Positions 37,596-45,958 of a DNA stretch of 64,000 bases are shown here, in pieces. The notes beneath the pieces are model-generated. The model had not been told where the DNA came from and did no database searches. It saw nothing but the letters and a program-made list of their open reading frames with translations. The stretch comes from Pseudomonas sp. LP_7_YM (lineage in GTDB: Bacteria; Pseudomonadota; Gammaproteobacteria; Pseudomonadales; Pseudomonadaceae). A program made the translations under genes and the position numbers. How positions within the stretch are numbered: position 1 is the stretch's first letter; the number at the start of each line of letters is the position of its first letter. The stretch lies in NCBI RefSeq assembly GCF_004364435.1, contig NZ_SOCT01000004.1, positions 186,001-250,000 of the forward strand, given 5' to 3'.

Positions 37596-39098
37596 TCAGT
37601 CAAAGGTAATGCCTTGGGCCAACGGCAGTTCGCGAGAGTAGTTAACCGTCGCGGTCTGACGACGCATGTAGCCTTTCCAGGAATCCGAACCCGACTCGCG
37701 ACCGCCACCGGTTTCCTTCTCGCCACCGAACGCACCGCCGATCTCTGCACCGCTCGGGCCGATGTTGACGTTGGCGATACCACAATCGCTGCCCAGTGCC
37801 GAAATAAATTGCTCGGCCTCGCGCAGGTCCGTCGTGAAAATGCACGAGGACAGGCCTTGCGGCACGTCGTTGTTCAGGCGCACCGCTTCGCTGAATTCGT
37901 CGTAACCGACCACGTACAAAATAGGCGCGAAGGTTTCGCTGCGCACCACATCGCTCTGCTCCGGCATCTCGACGATGGCAGGCGACACGTAATAGGCGCT
38001 GGGGAATGTGTCGGCCAACTCACGCTTGCCACCGAACACCTGGCCACCCTCGCTCAGGGCCTGCTCCAGCGCTTGCTGCATGTTGTCGAAACTCTGCTTG
38101 TCGATCAGCGGACCGACCAGATTGCCTTCCAGCGGATGACCAATGCGCACTTTGGCGTAGGCCGCTTTCAGACGCTCGACGAATTCGGCCTTGACCGAAG
38201 CGTGCGCGATCAGCCGACGCAACGTGGTGCAACGTTGACCGGCGGTGCCCACTGCGCTGAACAGCACGGCGCGCACGGCCAAGTCCAGGTCGGCACTTGG
38301 GGTCAGGATCATGGCGTTGTTGCCGCCCAGTTCCAAAATGCTGCGGGCGAAACGTGCGGCGAGCTTCGGCGCCACTTCGCGCCCCATGCGGGTGCTGCCG
38401 GTGGCACTGATTAACGCCACACGAGCATCATCCACCAGCGCTTCGCCGGCCTCACGACCGCCGATCACGCACTGGGCCAGGTATTGCGGTGCGTCGGCGA
38501 ACTCAGCCGCGACCCGGTCGAACAGCGCCTGACAGGCCAGCGCGGTGAGCGGGGTCTTTTCCGACGGTTTCCAGATCACCGAGTTGCCGCACACCAGCGC
38601 CAGCGCGGTGTTCCACGACCAGACTGCAACCGGGAAGTTGAACGCGCTGATCACGCCAACCACGCCTAGCGGATGCCAGGTCTCACGCATGTGGTGGCCG
38701 GGGCGCTCGGAGGCGATGGTCAGGCCGTAGATCTGCCGGGACAGGCCGACCGCAAAGTCGCAGATATCAATCATCTCCTGCACTTCACCCAGACCTTCCT
38801 GGGTGATTTTGCCGGCTTCCCACGACACCAGTTCGCCCAGATCGGCCTTGTGCTTGCGCAGGGCTTCACCAAACAGGCGAACCAGTTCGCCGCGACGCGG
38901 AGCAGGCACTTTGCGCCAGGCTTCAAAAGCGTGATCGGCGCGGGTGATGCGTTGCTCGACCTCGGCCGCGCCCTCCCAGCTCACCGAAGCAACCTGACTG
39001 CCATCGATTGGCGTGTGAACCGGCTTATCGCCGTTTTGGTAGAGCGCGGGGTCCACATCGAGGTTTTTAAGTAAGTCGCTTAGCGGAGCGTTGAGCAT
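37596..39098 (-). CDS. amaB: Piperideine-6-carboxylate / aminoadipate semialdehyde dehydrogenase AmaB
   Basis: Aldehyde dehydrogenase of 500 aa of the ALDH7 (antiquitin) group. Catalytic residues are in place: Asn154 in SAFNFPVAVW, Glu256 in LELGGNNAMIL and the nucleophile Cys290 in GTAGQRCTTLRR; KPSEKTPL binds NAD. It oxidises 2-aminoadipate 6-semialdehyde, which is in equilibrium with piperideine-6-carboxylate, to 2-aminoadipate. It sits directly upstream of amaA on the same strand and is divergent from a LysR gene, as in P. putida. A GGAGAA site precedes the start. Confidence 0.9.
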   Translation of the reverse strand: MLNAPLSDLLKNLDVDPALYQNGDKPVHTPIDGSQVASVSWEGAAEVEQRITRADHAFEAWRKVPAPRRGELVRLFGEALRKHKADLGELVSWEAGKITQEGLGEVQEMIDICDFAVGLSRQIYGLTIASERPGHHMRETWHPLGVVGVISAFNFPVAVWSWNTALALVCGNSVIWKPSEKTPLTALACQALFDRVAAEFADAPQYLAQCVIGGREAGEALVDDARVALISATGSTRMGREVAPKLAARFARSILELGGNNAMILTPSADLDLAVRAVLFSAVGTAGQRCTTLRRLIAHASVKAEFVERLKAAYAKVRIGHPLEGNLVGPLIDKQSFDNMQQALEQALSEGGQVFGGKRELADTFPSAYYVSPAIVEMPEQSDVVRSETFAPILYVVGYDEFSEAVRLNNDVPQGLSSCIFTTDLREAEQFISALGSDCGIANVNIGPSGAEIGGAFGGEKETGGGRESGSDSWKGYMRRQTATVNYSRELPLAQGITFD

Positions 39099-39260
39099 GA
39101 TTTCTCCTGATTCTGGTTAGGCGTTAACGCGAATGCGGAATGCTGAACTTTCGGTCGTTTCGTCAGCGTCTAGTAATAGCTGGGTCAACGCGGGTGAACA
39201 AACGACCATTAAGCGAGATATCATTCCGTTTTTTCATGCTGACGCCGAGCACGCCTGACT

Positions 39261-40166
39261 ATGCTGAACAAACGTCATCTGCCCTCCGTGACCGCGCTGC
39301 AATGTTTCGAAGCGGTGACCCGGCACCTGAGCTTCACCCGCGCCGCCGAAGAGCTGAACCTGACACAAAGCGCGGTCAGCAAGCAGGTCGCACAGCTGGA
39401 AGACATGGTTCAGCATCTGCTGTTCAGGCGCGTGCGTCGACGCCTGCAATTGACGCCAGCCGGCGCGCTGTACCTGGCAGAGGTGCGCAAAATCCTTACG
39501 CAGATGGAGATGTCTACGCATTTTCTGCGCTCCTACGGCGGTGAGACGCAAGTCCTGCGGGTCTCCACGCCATCGACCTTCGGCGCGCGCTGGCTTGTCC
39601 CACGCCTGAAGGGCTGGCGTCTTCGTCATCCGCACATTCATCTGGACCTGGTGAACGAGCAGGAAAGCGATGACCTGGCCCGGGCCCGGTGTGACCTGTC
39701 GTTCTATTTCGGTCAGGGGGCCCGCCCCGGCGCGGAAAGCATCAGGCTGTTCGCAGAGGAGTTGGTCCCGGTCTGTTCTCCCGCCAGCCTCCCCGATCAA
39801 CCCTTTACCGATCCGACCCAGCTCGCCGACCTGGTGCTGCTGCAAAACGCTCATCGTCCGCAGGGCTGGCATGAATGGTTCGACAGCCAGGGTTACCAGA
39901 CTGAGCACAGTTACCACGGACCGCGCTTTGAAACGTTCTATATGTGCATCCGCGCCGCGCAAGTGGGCTGCGGAGTCGCGCTGATGCCAAGGTTTCTGGT
40001 GGAGGAAGAACTGGCGGACGGCAAACTCGTCATCCCATGGCCGCACGCGCTGCCCAGCCATGATGCGTATTACCTGGCCTACCCGGAACACGCAGCGGAA
40101 GTGCCTAAAATCAGGGTGTTCGTGGAATGGATGCTGGAGCAACTGGATCAGCCGACGCCGCAGTGA
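39261..40166 (+). CDS. LysR-family regulator of the ama genes
   Basis: LysR-type transcriptional regulator of 301 aa, GcvA-like. The N-terminal winged helix-turn-helix reads LSFTRAAEELNLTQSAVSKQVAQLE (around residues 23-47) and is followed by the periplasmic-binding-like effector domain (LRVSTPSTFGARWLVPRL). It is divergent from amaB across 162 bases, the usual arrangement for a LysR protein and its target. It likely senses lysine or a breakdown product such as pipecolate or 2-aminoadipate, which is an inference from position. Confidence 0.88.
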   Translation: MLNKRHLPSVTALQCFEAVTRHLSFTRAAEELNLTQSAVSKQVAQLEDMVQHLLFRRVRRRLQLTPAGALYLAEVRKILTQMEMSTHFLRSYGGETQVLRVSTPSTFGARWLVPRLKGWRLRHPHIHLDLVNEQESDDLARARCDLSFYFGQGARPGAESIRLFAEELVPVCSPASLPDQPFTDPTQLADLVLLQNAHRPQGWHEWFDSQGYQTEHSYHGPRFETFYMCIRAAQVGCGVALMPRFLVEEELADGKLVIPWPHALPSHDAYYLAYPEHAAEVPKIRVFVEWMLEQLDQPTPQ

Positions 40167-40476
40167 GCGATCAGGCGCATGGCCTTGTGAGAGCGAAGCC
40201 ATTCGCACTGCCCTGGCACAGACGACAAAGATGTGTCTAGTGAGCCGTCCGTGCGCGAATGAATCGACCCCCACACAGGTCATACAGGCAGCGCGGCGCG
40301 GGTGAAACATTTGTGCCTCAACCGGGCGACGACTGGCATTATGTTCGCCATCGTCACTGACAAGCCGGGCGTAGTGGCATGGAGCCGATATCTGCCGTCG
40401 CCACAAGGCTGTATGCGTCACCGACTCGGTTTTCTTAAGCCGCACATTTGCGGCCACTGCTGGCTGGAGCGACACA
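40167..40476. other. Gap with degenerate REPIN before pncB
   Basis: About 310 bases. Two inverted REP-like parts at about 40183-40208 (CCTTGTGAGAGCGAAGCCAT) and 40253-40279 (GCGCGAATGAATCGACCCCC) form a decayed REPIN. The rest should contain the pncB promoter. No gene was found. Confidence 0.5.
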
Positions 40477-41676
40477 ATGAGTGAGAGCGCTTTTGCAGGT
40501 CGTATCGTTCAGAACCTGCTCGATACCGACCTCTACAAGCTGAGCATGATGCAGGCTGTACTGCACAACTACCCCAACGTCGACGTGGAATGGGAGTTCC
40601 GCTGCCGCAACGGGGAAGACCTGCGCCCTTATCTGGCGGACATCCGTCATCAGATCGAGCAGCTGTGCGATCTGTCGCTGAGCGCCGAAGAAACCGGGTT
40701 TTTGGAGCGCATCAACTTCATGAAACCGGATTTTCTGCGTTTTCTCGGCCTGTTCCGGTTCAACCTGCGCTATGTGCAGACCAGTATCGAGAACGACGAG
40801 CTGTGCATCCGTCTCTCTGGCCCCTGGCTGCATGTGATCCTGTTCGAGGTGCCGATCCTGGCCATCGTCAGCGAAGTCCGCAATCGTCATCGCCACCCAG
40901 ATACCCTGCTGAGCCAGGCCCGCGACCAGCTGTATCGCAAGTTCGACTGGCTGACCGCCACTGCCACCGCTGATGAGCTGGCAGAGCTGAAAGTCGCCGA
41001 TTTCGGCACCCGTCGGCGCTTCTCGTTCGCGGTGCAGGAAGACGTCGTTTCGGTGTTGAAAAAGGACTTCCCCGGCCAGTTCGTCGGCACCAGCAACGTC
41101 TATCTGGCGCGCAAGTTCGACCTCAAGCCGCTGGGCACCATGGCCCACGAATGGATCATGGCGCATCAGCAACTGGGCCCTCGTCTGATCGACAGCCAGA
41201 TCGCCGCGCTCGATTGCTGGGTACGCGAATACCGCGGTCTGCTGGGCATTGCCCTGACCGACTGCATCACCACGGACGCCTTCCTGACCGATTTCGATCT
41301 GTTCTTCGCCAAGCTGTTCGATGGTCTGCGTCACGATTCGGGGGACCCGGTGCAGTGGGCCGAAAAATGCATCACCCATTACCAGCGTCTCGGCATCGAT
41401 CCGATGAGCAAAACCCTGGTGTTCTCCGATGGCCTGAACCTGCCCAAGGCGCTGGAAATATTTCGCGCCCTGCGTGGTCGGATCAACGTGAGCTTCGGTA
41501 TTGGCACCAACCTCACCGCCGACGTACCGGGCACCGACCCCATGAGCATCGTGCTCAAAATGACAGCTTGTGCGGGGCAGCCGGTGGCAAAGATTTCCGA
41601 CGAGCCCGGCAAGACGCAATGCAAGGATCCGGAGTTCGTGTCCTATCTGCGTCACGTATTCAAGGTGCCAGCCTGA
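40477..41676 (+). CDS. pncB: Nicotinate phosphoribosyltransferase PncB
   Basis: Cytoplasmic NAD-salvage enzyme of 399 aa that joins nicotinate and PRPP, with ATP, to give nicotinate mononucleotide. Family marks are [20 protein letters not shown] at the N-terminus, [31 protein letters not shown] (with the active-site histidines) and [17 protein letters not shown]. Length is standard. It is followed 62 bases later by nadE, so two steps of NAD synthesis from nicotinate are neighbours. Confidence 0.96.
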   Translation: MSESAFAGRIVQNLLDTDLYKLSMMQAVLHNYPNVDVEWEFRCRNGEDLRPYLADIRHQIEQLCDLSLSAEETGFLERINFMKPDFLRFLGLFRFNLRYVQTSIENDELCIRLSGPWLHVILFEVPILAIVSEVRNRHRHPDTLLSQARDQLYRKFDWLTATATADELAELKVADFGTRRRFSFAVQEDVVSVLKKDFPGQFVGTSNVYLARKFDLKPLGTMAHEWIMAHQQLGPRLIDSQIAALDCWVREYRGLLGIALTDCITTDAFLTDFDLFFAKLFDGLRHDSGDPVQWAEKCITHYQRLGIDPMSKTLVFSDGLNLPKALEIFRALRGRINVSFGIGTNLTADVPGTDPMSIVLKMTACAGQPVAKISDEPGKTQCKDPEFVSYLRHVFKVPA

Positions 41677-41738
41677 TTCGAGCACCGCGTTTACCCTTTT
41701 GAATGCCTATTTTTCTTCTTCTGAAAAAGGAGTCAATC

Positions 41739-42566
41739 ATGCAAGCCGTACAGCTCGAGATCGCCAGGGCGCTTAAGGTTCAGGCGCCCTTCGCCAATCA
41801 GGGCGAGCTTGAAACCGAGGTCGCCCGCCGGGTTCAGTTCATCAAGGACTGCCTGCTAAATGCCCGCCTGAAAGTGCTGGTATTGGGCATCAGCGGCGGC
41901 GTTGATTCGCTGACAGCGGGCCTGTTAGCGCAGCGCGCCGTTCGCCAATTGCGCGAGAGCACCGGCGATAACGCCTACCAGTTCATCGCCGTGCGCCTGC
42001 CGTATCACATCCAGCACGATGAACACGAAGCCACGGCCTCGGTGGATTTCATCAATCCGGACGAGCGCCACACGGTCGACATCGCGCCATCGGTCAAGGC
42101 ACTGGCCGAGCAGGTCAAGGCATTCGAAGGTCAGCCCGACGCAGCCGTCGACTTCGTCAAAGGCAACATCAAAGCGCGTACGCGCATGGTCGCGCAGTAC
42201 ACCATTGCTGGCGTACGCGGTGGCCTGGTGATCGGCACCGACCACGCGGCCGAAGCGGTGATGGGTTTCTTCACCAAATTCGGTGATGGCGCCTGCGACC
42301 TCGCGCCATTGAGCGGTCTGGTGAAGAATCAGGTACGCGCCATCGCTCGCAGCTTCGGGGCGCCGGAATACCTGGTCGAGAAAATTCCGACTGCTGACCT
42401 CGAAGACCTGGTCCCCGGTAAACCGGACGAAGCGTCCCATGGCGTGACCTACGCCGAGATCGATGCCTTCCTGCATGACCAGCCGCTGCGTCAGGAAGCG
42501 TTCGATATCATCGTCAATACCTACCGCAAGACCCAGCACAAGCGCGATCTTCCCTACGCGCCTTGA
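41739..42566 (+). CDS. nadE: NH3-dependent NAD synthetase NadE
   Basis: NAD synthetase of 275 aa that amidates deamido-NAD with ammonia and ATP. The PP-loop GISGGVDS is at residues 50-57, and [29 protein letters not shown] is the second substrate region. The nitrilase-type glutaminase domain is absent, so it uses free ammonia. AAGGAG lies eight bases before the ATG at 41739. Residues encoded by the open frame upstream are excluded. It forms a likely operon with pncB. Confidence 0.96.
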   Translation: MQAVQLEIARALKVQAPFANQGELETEVARRVQFIKDCLLNARLKVLVLGISGGVDSLTAGLLAQRAVRQLRESTGDNAYQFIAVRLPYHIQHDEHEATASVDFINPDERHTVDIAPSVKALAEQVKAFEGQPDAAVDFVKGNIKARTRMVAQYTIAGVRGGLVIGTDHAAEAVMGFFTKFGDGACDLAPLSGLVKNQVRAIARSFGAPEYLVEKIPTADLEDLVPGKPDEASHGVTYAEIDAFLHDQPLRQEAFDIIVNTYRKTQHKRDLPYAP

Positions 42567-42606
42567 AAGCGTCTTAGGGCACACGATGCGGGAGTAAGAA
42601 GAAAAC

Positions 42607-42699
42607 CTGTGGGACGAGCTGGCTCGCGGAGCGTGCATCAGGCCCGACATATTGTCGGGTCCTGACCCGAACTCTTTGCGAGCAAGCTCGCTCCCACAG
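42607..42699. repeat. REPIN after nadE
   Basis: CTGTGGGA at 42607 and TCCCACAG ending at 42699 are the ends of a 93-base REPIN. The right unit is a full REP (GCGAGCAAGCTCGCTCCCAC); the left is degenerate. A small inner hairpin (CCCGACA-TAT-TGTCGGG) lies between them. It may also help to end pncB-nadE transcription. Confidence 0.8.
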
Positions 42700-42842
42700 T
42701 TGTTTGTGTTGCTCAACACGATGTGCGAAATACCTCTCTGTTCATTCTGAAAAGGAATGAACCCGTCGTTTTTTTTCGCTTGATGGCGTTTGCCATCGGG
42801 GCTTACATAGCGTCCTGACTTTCTCGCTCAGAGCCGCTATCC

Positions 42843-43868
42843 ATGAATGCTTTTCCACGCCTTTTCTCCCTCGTTGCTGCAACTGTCGGCCAGCCTGCCG
42901 CAGACTGGCTGGAACGCCGTGTCGAAGTCCCTCAAGCACTGCAGAACTTTTCCTGGTCCGACGATGCGATTCATCGTGTCTGGCTGGCCGAAGCGCTGAA
43001 CCTGTGCCTGTTCCATAAACTGGTGGAAGCGGTGCCGGATGGCCTGCGGTATGTCGACGAGCAATTCGAAAGCGGGCGCAAAGTGGTGTTCGATCACGGC
43101 GCCATCCGCACCGTGGACTGGGCGCACATCGGCGAGCTGCCACGGGGGCGGCTGGCCTTCTCGCGACTGCTCGAGCCGCTGGGGTTCACTGACGTGCGTA
43201 CCTATCCGCTCACCAAGCTGAACATGACCGGCTGGGGTTATCGGCAAATGGATCTGCCTGAAAACATCGCGCAGTTTTTCGTTTCCGAGTTGCATCCGGG
43301 ACGTCTGAGCCAGGCATTTGGGCAGGCTGTAAGCCGTGTTGTGGGTTCAAGCCGCGACCCACTGAGCAGCGACGACTTGAGTATTCTCGAACGTCTGCGA
43401 GACACCCACCATTGCAGCTCCGAAGAGGCCTCACGCCTGCTGCCGGGCCTGTGCCGTGCGTTCGGCCGCCAACATGGTGACGTTCAGGAAGCCGACTACC
43501 ATCAGTTGCTCAGTGAGAGCGCAGAAATGGCCTGGATCGCTACCGAGGGCAATAGCTTCAACCACCTCACGGATCGAGTGGAAAACCTGGAGGCCATGGT
43601 CCAAGAGCAGCGTCGCCGCGAGCGACCGATGAAGGACAGCATCGAGGTGTCAGGGTCGGGTCGTGTGATGCAGACGGCGTACAAGGCCTGCAGCGTGAGC
43701 CGAGATCTGCTGAACACTGAGGGCGTGCTCAAGGCGCATCAGGTGCCGGGGTCGTTCGTCGAATTCATTCAGCGCAAGATCGATCCCGAGAGCGGAAAGA
43801 TCGATCTGAATTTCGACAGCAGCAACGCACAGGGGATTTTCACGATGACCGACTCGAAGCGGGCGTGA
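42843..43868 (+). CDS. DUF1338 protein, possible 2-oxoadipate dioxygenase/decarboxylase relative
   Basis: Protein of 341 aa that I place in DUF1338, a vicinal-oxygen-chelate-like fold. The HGAIR motif (His85, Arg89 in VVFDHGAIRTVDW) matches the metal-binding histidine and substrate arginine of HglS/YdcJ. FNHLTDRVENLE and GSFVEFIQRK may supply the other histidine and glutamate ligands. HglS converts 2-oxoadipate to 2-hydroxyglutarate in lysine breakdown but is longer (about 460 aa), so this is a short subfamily and may use another substrate. It stands alone, 2.7 kb from the ama locus. Confidence 0.72.
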   Translation: MNAFPRLFSLVAATVGQPAADWLERRVEVPQALQNFSWSDDAIHRVWLAEALNLCLFHKLVEAVPDGLRYVDEQFESGRKVVFDHGAIRTVDWAHIGELPRGRLAFSRLLEPLGFTDVRTYPLTKLNMTGWGYRQMDLPENIAQFFVSELHPGRLSQAFGQAVSRVVGSSRDPLSSDDLSILERLRDTHHCSSEEASRLLPGLCRAFGRQHGDVQEADYHQLLSESAEMAWIATEGNSFNHLTDRVENLEAMVQEQRRRERPMKDSIEVSGSGRVMQTAYKACSVSRDLLNTEGVLKAHQVPGSFVEFIQRKIDPESGKIDLNFDSSNAQGIFTMTDSKRA

Positions 43869-43887
43869 ACAGACGGTGTCTCCCACG

Positions 43888-43926
43888 CGTAGCCGGGGCA
43901 GCCAGCATCGTGACCGCCCCGCTACG
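43888..43926. terminator. Hairpin between convergent DUF1338 and azurin genes
   Basis: CGTAGC+GGGGC (43888-43899, one bulged C) pairs with GCCCC+GCTACG (43916-43926), giving 11 base pairs. It sits between two converging stop codons. No T-run follows, so it may block readthrough in both directions only partly. Confidence 0.45.
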
Positions 43927-43930
43927 TGAA

Positions 43931-44377
43931 TCACTTCAGCGTTACAGTGCCTTTCATCATGCCGATGTGGCCTGGGAAAGAGCAGAAGAAACCGTATTTT
44001 TCTGCCGGATCGAGCTTGGAAACATCAATCTTCAGCGAATCGGTCTCGCCCGCGCCAATGACCTTGGTGTGAGCAAGGACGCGCGCGTCGCCCTCTTTCA
44101 GGTAATCCTTATCAATTCCGACGCTCAGACCGTCGGTGGCGATCGACGACATGTCAGCTTCTTTGCTGATCACCAGGTTGTGGCCCATGACGTTCTTCGG
44201 CAGGCTGCCGGAGTGCTTCAGGTTGATGGTGAACTCCTTGCAGCTTTTGTCGATTTCGATGGCTTTGGTGCTGAAGGACATCTGATCCGTGGAGTCGACA
44301 TCCACCGAGCACTCGGCAGCCAACAGGTGGCCGCTGGCCAGGGTCAACAGGGATGCAGCAACAAGCTTGCGAATCAT
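43931..44377 (-). CDS. azu: Azurin
   Basis: Periplasmic type-1 blue copper protein of 148 aa that carries electrons, in pseudomonads to nitrite reductase or cytochrome peroxidase. A signal peptide ([20 protein letters not shown]) leads to a mature N-terminus [12 protein letters not shown]. Copper ligands are the histidine in VMGHNL and the Cys, His and Met of [16 protein letters not shown] precedes the ATG at 44377; the longer upstream frame is excluded. A 12-base palindrome lies 35 bases upstream. Confidence 0.97.
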   Translation of the reverse strand: MIRKLVAASLLTLASGHLLAAECSVDVDSTDQMSFSTKAIEIDKSCKEFTINLKHSGSLPKNVMGHNLVISKEADMSSIATDGLSVGIDKDYLKEGDARVLAHTKVIGAGETDSLKIDVSKLDPAEKYGFFCSFPGHIGMMKGTVTLK

Positions 44378-44807
44378 GGTGAGTCTCCGGAATGGGGGTA
44401 GCTCTTGATTTTTTGTATACAAAGAGTGCCCTAACTCTAAACAATTTAACAACTACATATTATGAAACATGTCTGGATGGCCATTCTCAGCGCCATCGAG
44501 AGCATCAGGACGTTTACGATACAGGGTCTTTCAAGATGAGTGTTCTTCACTCCCCAGAACGTATTTCATGCTGCTCGATTGCGCGTTCATCGTCTGTTTG
44601 CGCCCAATGCCTACGCGCAAGCGCAGGTTACGGCCGGCCCCATAAGACTGAAGCGCCGGGGCTCGCCGTGCGCGCAATGCCTGATAGCCCTCGGGTTTTA
44701 CCCTTGAGAATCAAGAGACGAATGAGCGGCTTAAAACACAACGCCGTGTGAGCCGCGCCGTTCTCAGGCAGAATGGCCGAACTTATCGCCTGCCTCGAGG
44801 ATTGCCC
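44378..44807. other. 430-base gap upstream of azurin
   Basis: No gene is supported. It holds the azurin promoter region with the palindrome TTTGTATACAAA at 44412-44423 in an AT-rich patch, and the upstream region of the small basic protein gene. A 119-codon frame at 44392 has no ribosome site or family likeness. Confidence 0.5.
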
Positions 44808-44969
44808 ATGGCCAAACCCAATTATTCCTTTGCCAAACGTCAACGCGATCTGGCTAAAGAGCAGAAAAAAGAGGAGAAAGCACAGCGCAAGCAGGCCGAG
44901 AAAGCCGAGCCTGTAGCGGAAGAAGGCGAGGCTGTTGAACAGCCGGAAGCAGACAAGCCGGCTGAATAA
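44808..44969 (+). CDS. Small Lys/Glu-rich cytoplasmic protein
   Basis: A 53-aa highly charged protein starting MAKPNYSFAKRQRDLAKEQKKEEK, with alternating Lys and Glu and an acidic tail, probably one long helix. Proteins with this same N-terminus occur widely in Pseudomonas as conserved hypotheticals. GAGG lies seven bases before the ATG at 44808. No function is known; nucleic-acid or ribosome binding is possible from the charge pattern but not shown. Confidence 0.75.
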   Translation: MAKPNYSFAKRQRDLAKEQKKEEKAQRKQAEKAEPVAEEGEAVEQPEADKPAE

Positions 44970-45061
44970 ACAGAATTACGACGCTGGCCCACCGACTTAG
45001 TGTGGGCAGACGCAACTCGCCAATGAGCGCGCCTGCCCCACAAATGCACCCGTGAATCCGT

Positions 45062-45958
45062 TCAGACCGTCATCGGCATCACGGTCACCCGCACTTCCGG
45101 GTCATGATGACCACCGCCCAGAATCACTCCCCGCAGCGGTGACACATCCGAAAAATCCCGTCCCCACGCCAGACTGATATGCTCCAGCGCAGGTTGAATA
45201 TTGTTGGTCGGGTCGAAATCTACCCAGCCCAGCACCGAGCAGAACACCGACACCCAGGCATGCGACGCATCGGCACCCATCAGACGCGGCTGTCCTGGCG
45301 GTGGTTGGGTCAGCAGGTAGCCACTGACATAACGCGCCGCCAGCCCACGCGAGCGCAGGCAGGCCAGCATCAGGTGGGCGAAGTCCTGGCAGACACCACG
45401 CCGGGTTTCCAGCACTTGCATCAAGGGCGTCGCTACATGGGTCGCCTCGCTGTCGAACGTAAACTCGTCGAAGATCTTTTCCATCAGCGCCTGCGCGCAG
45501 AGCAGCAATGGACGCCCTGCCGGAAAGCAACTGGCCGAGAATGCGATGAACGACTGCTTCAAATGCACATAGGGCGACTCGAAACGATAACGGCAGGCCT
45601 CCAGCAACTCCGGCGAGATCTTTGAAGCGCTGTAACTGAGCGTATTGCGCGTCAGGTCCCAGGATGCGGACTGCTGAAATGCCAACGCAGGACGTTCCAG
45701 CACTTCGATCCGCAGACGCGCGTTAATCTGCAACTCGTCATGGGGGCGCTCGAAGGCCAGCCGGGTCAGAGGATTGCCAAACACATCCAGCTCATCCCGG
45801 CGCGTCGTGGGCGTCGGACTGATCACCAACGCCTGCTCCAGGCAACGCTGCCACGGGCAAGGCCGCGGCCACAGGTGCGCCAGTTGCTGAGCCAGGGACA
45901 CAGGAGTGTCGTATGTGTAATGGGTGTCGTGAAAAATCTGGTAATGGGCGCTGCTCAT
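45062..45958 (-). CDS. Transglutaminase-like peptidase of the amidoligase cluster
   Basis: Protein of 298 aa with an N-terminal beta domain (YQIFHDTHYTYDTPVSLAQQ) and a transglutaminase-like cysteine protease core. The triad is visible: Cys190 in TRRGVCQDFAH, His233 in ADASHAWVSVF and Asp249 in GWVDFDPTNN. No signal peptide is seen, so it acts in the cytoplasm. It overlaps the ATP-grasp gene by four bases (ATGA) and ends the three-gene cluster. It may cleave or transfer the peptide bond that its neighbours form; that is inference from the gene set. Confidence 0.9.
   Translation of the reverse strand: MSSAHYQIFHDTHYTYDTPVSLAQQLAHLWPRPCPWQRCLEQALVISPTPTTRRDELDVFGNPLTRLAFERPHDELQINARLRIEVLERPALAFQQSASWDLTRNTLSYSASKISPELLEACRYRFESPYVHLKQSFIAFSASCFPAGRPLLLCAQALMEKIFDEFTFDSEATHVATPLMQVLETRRGVCQDFAHLMLACLRSRGLAARYVSGYLLTQPPPGQPRLMGADASHAWVSVFCSVLGWVDFDPTNNIQPALEHISLAWGRDFSDVSPLRGVILGGGHHDPEVRVTVMPMTV

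Noticed and set aside
44392..44751. A 119-codon frame upstream of the small basic protein gene
   Set aside because: It starts inside the azurin promoter region, lacks a ribosome site and has no family likeness.
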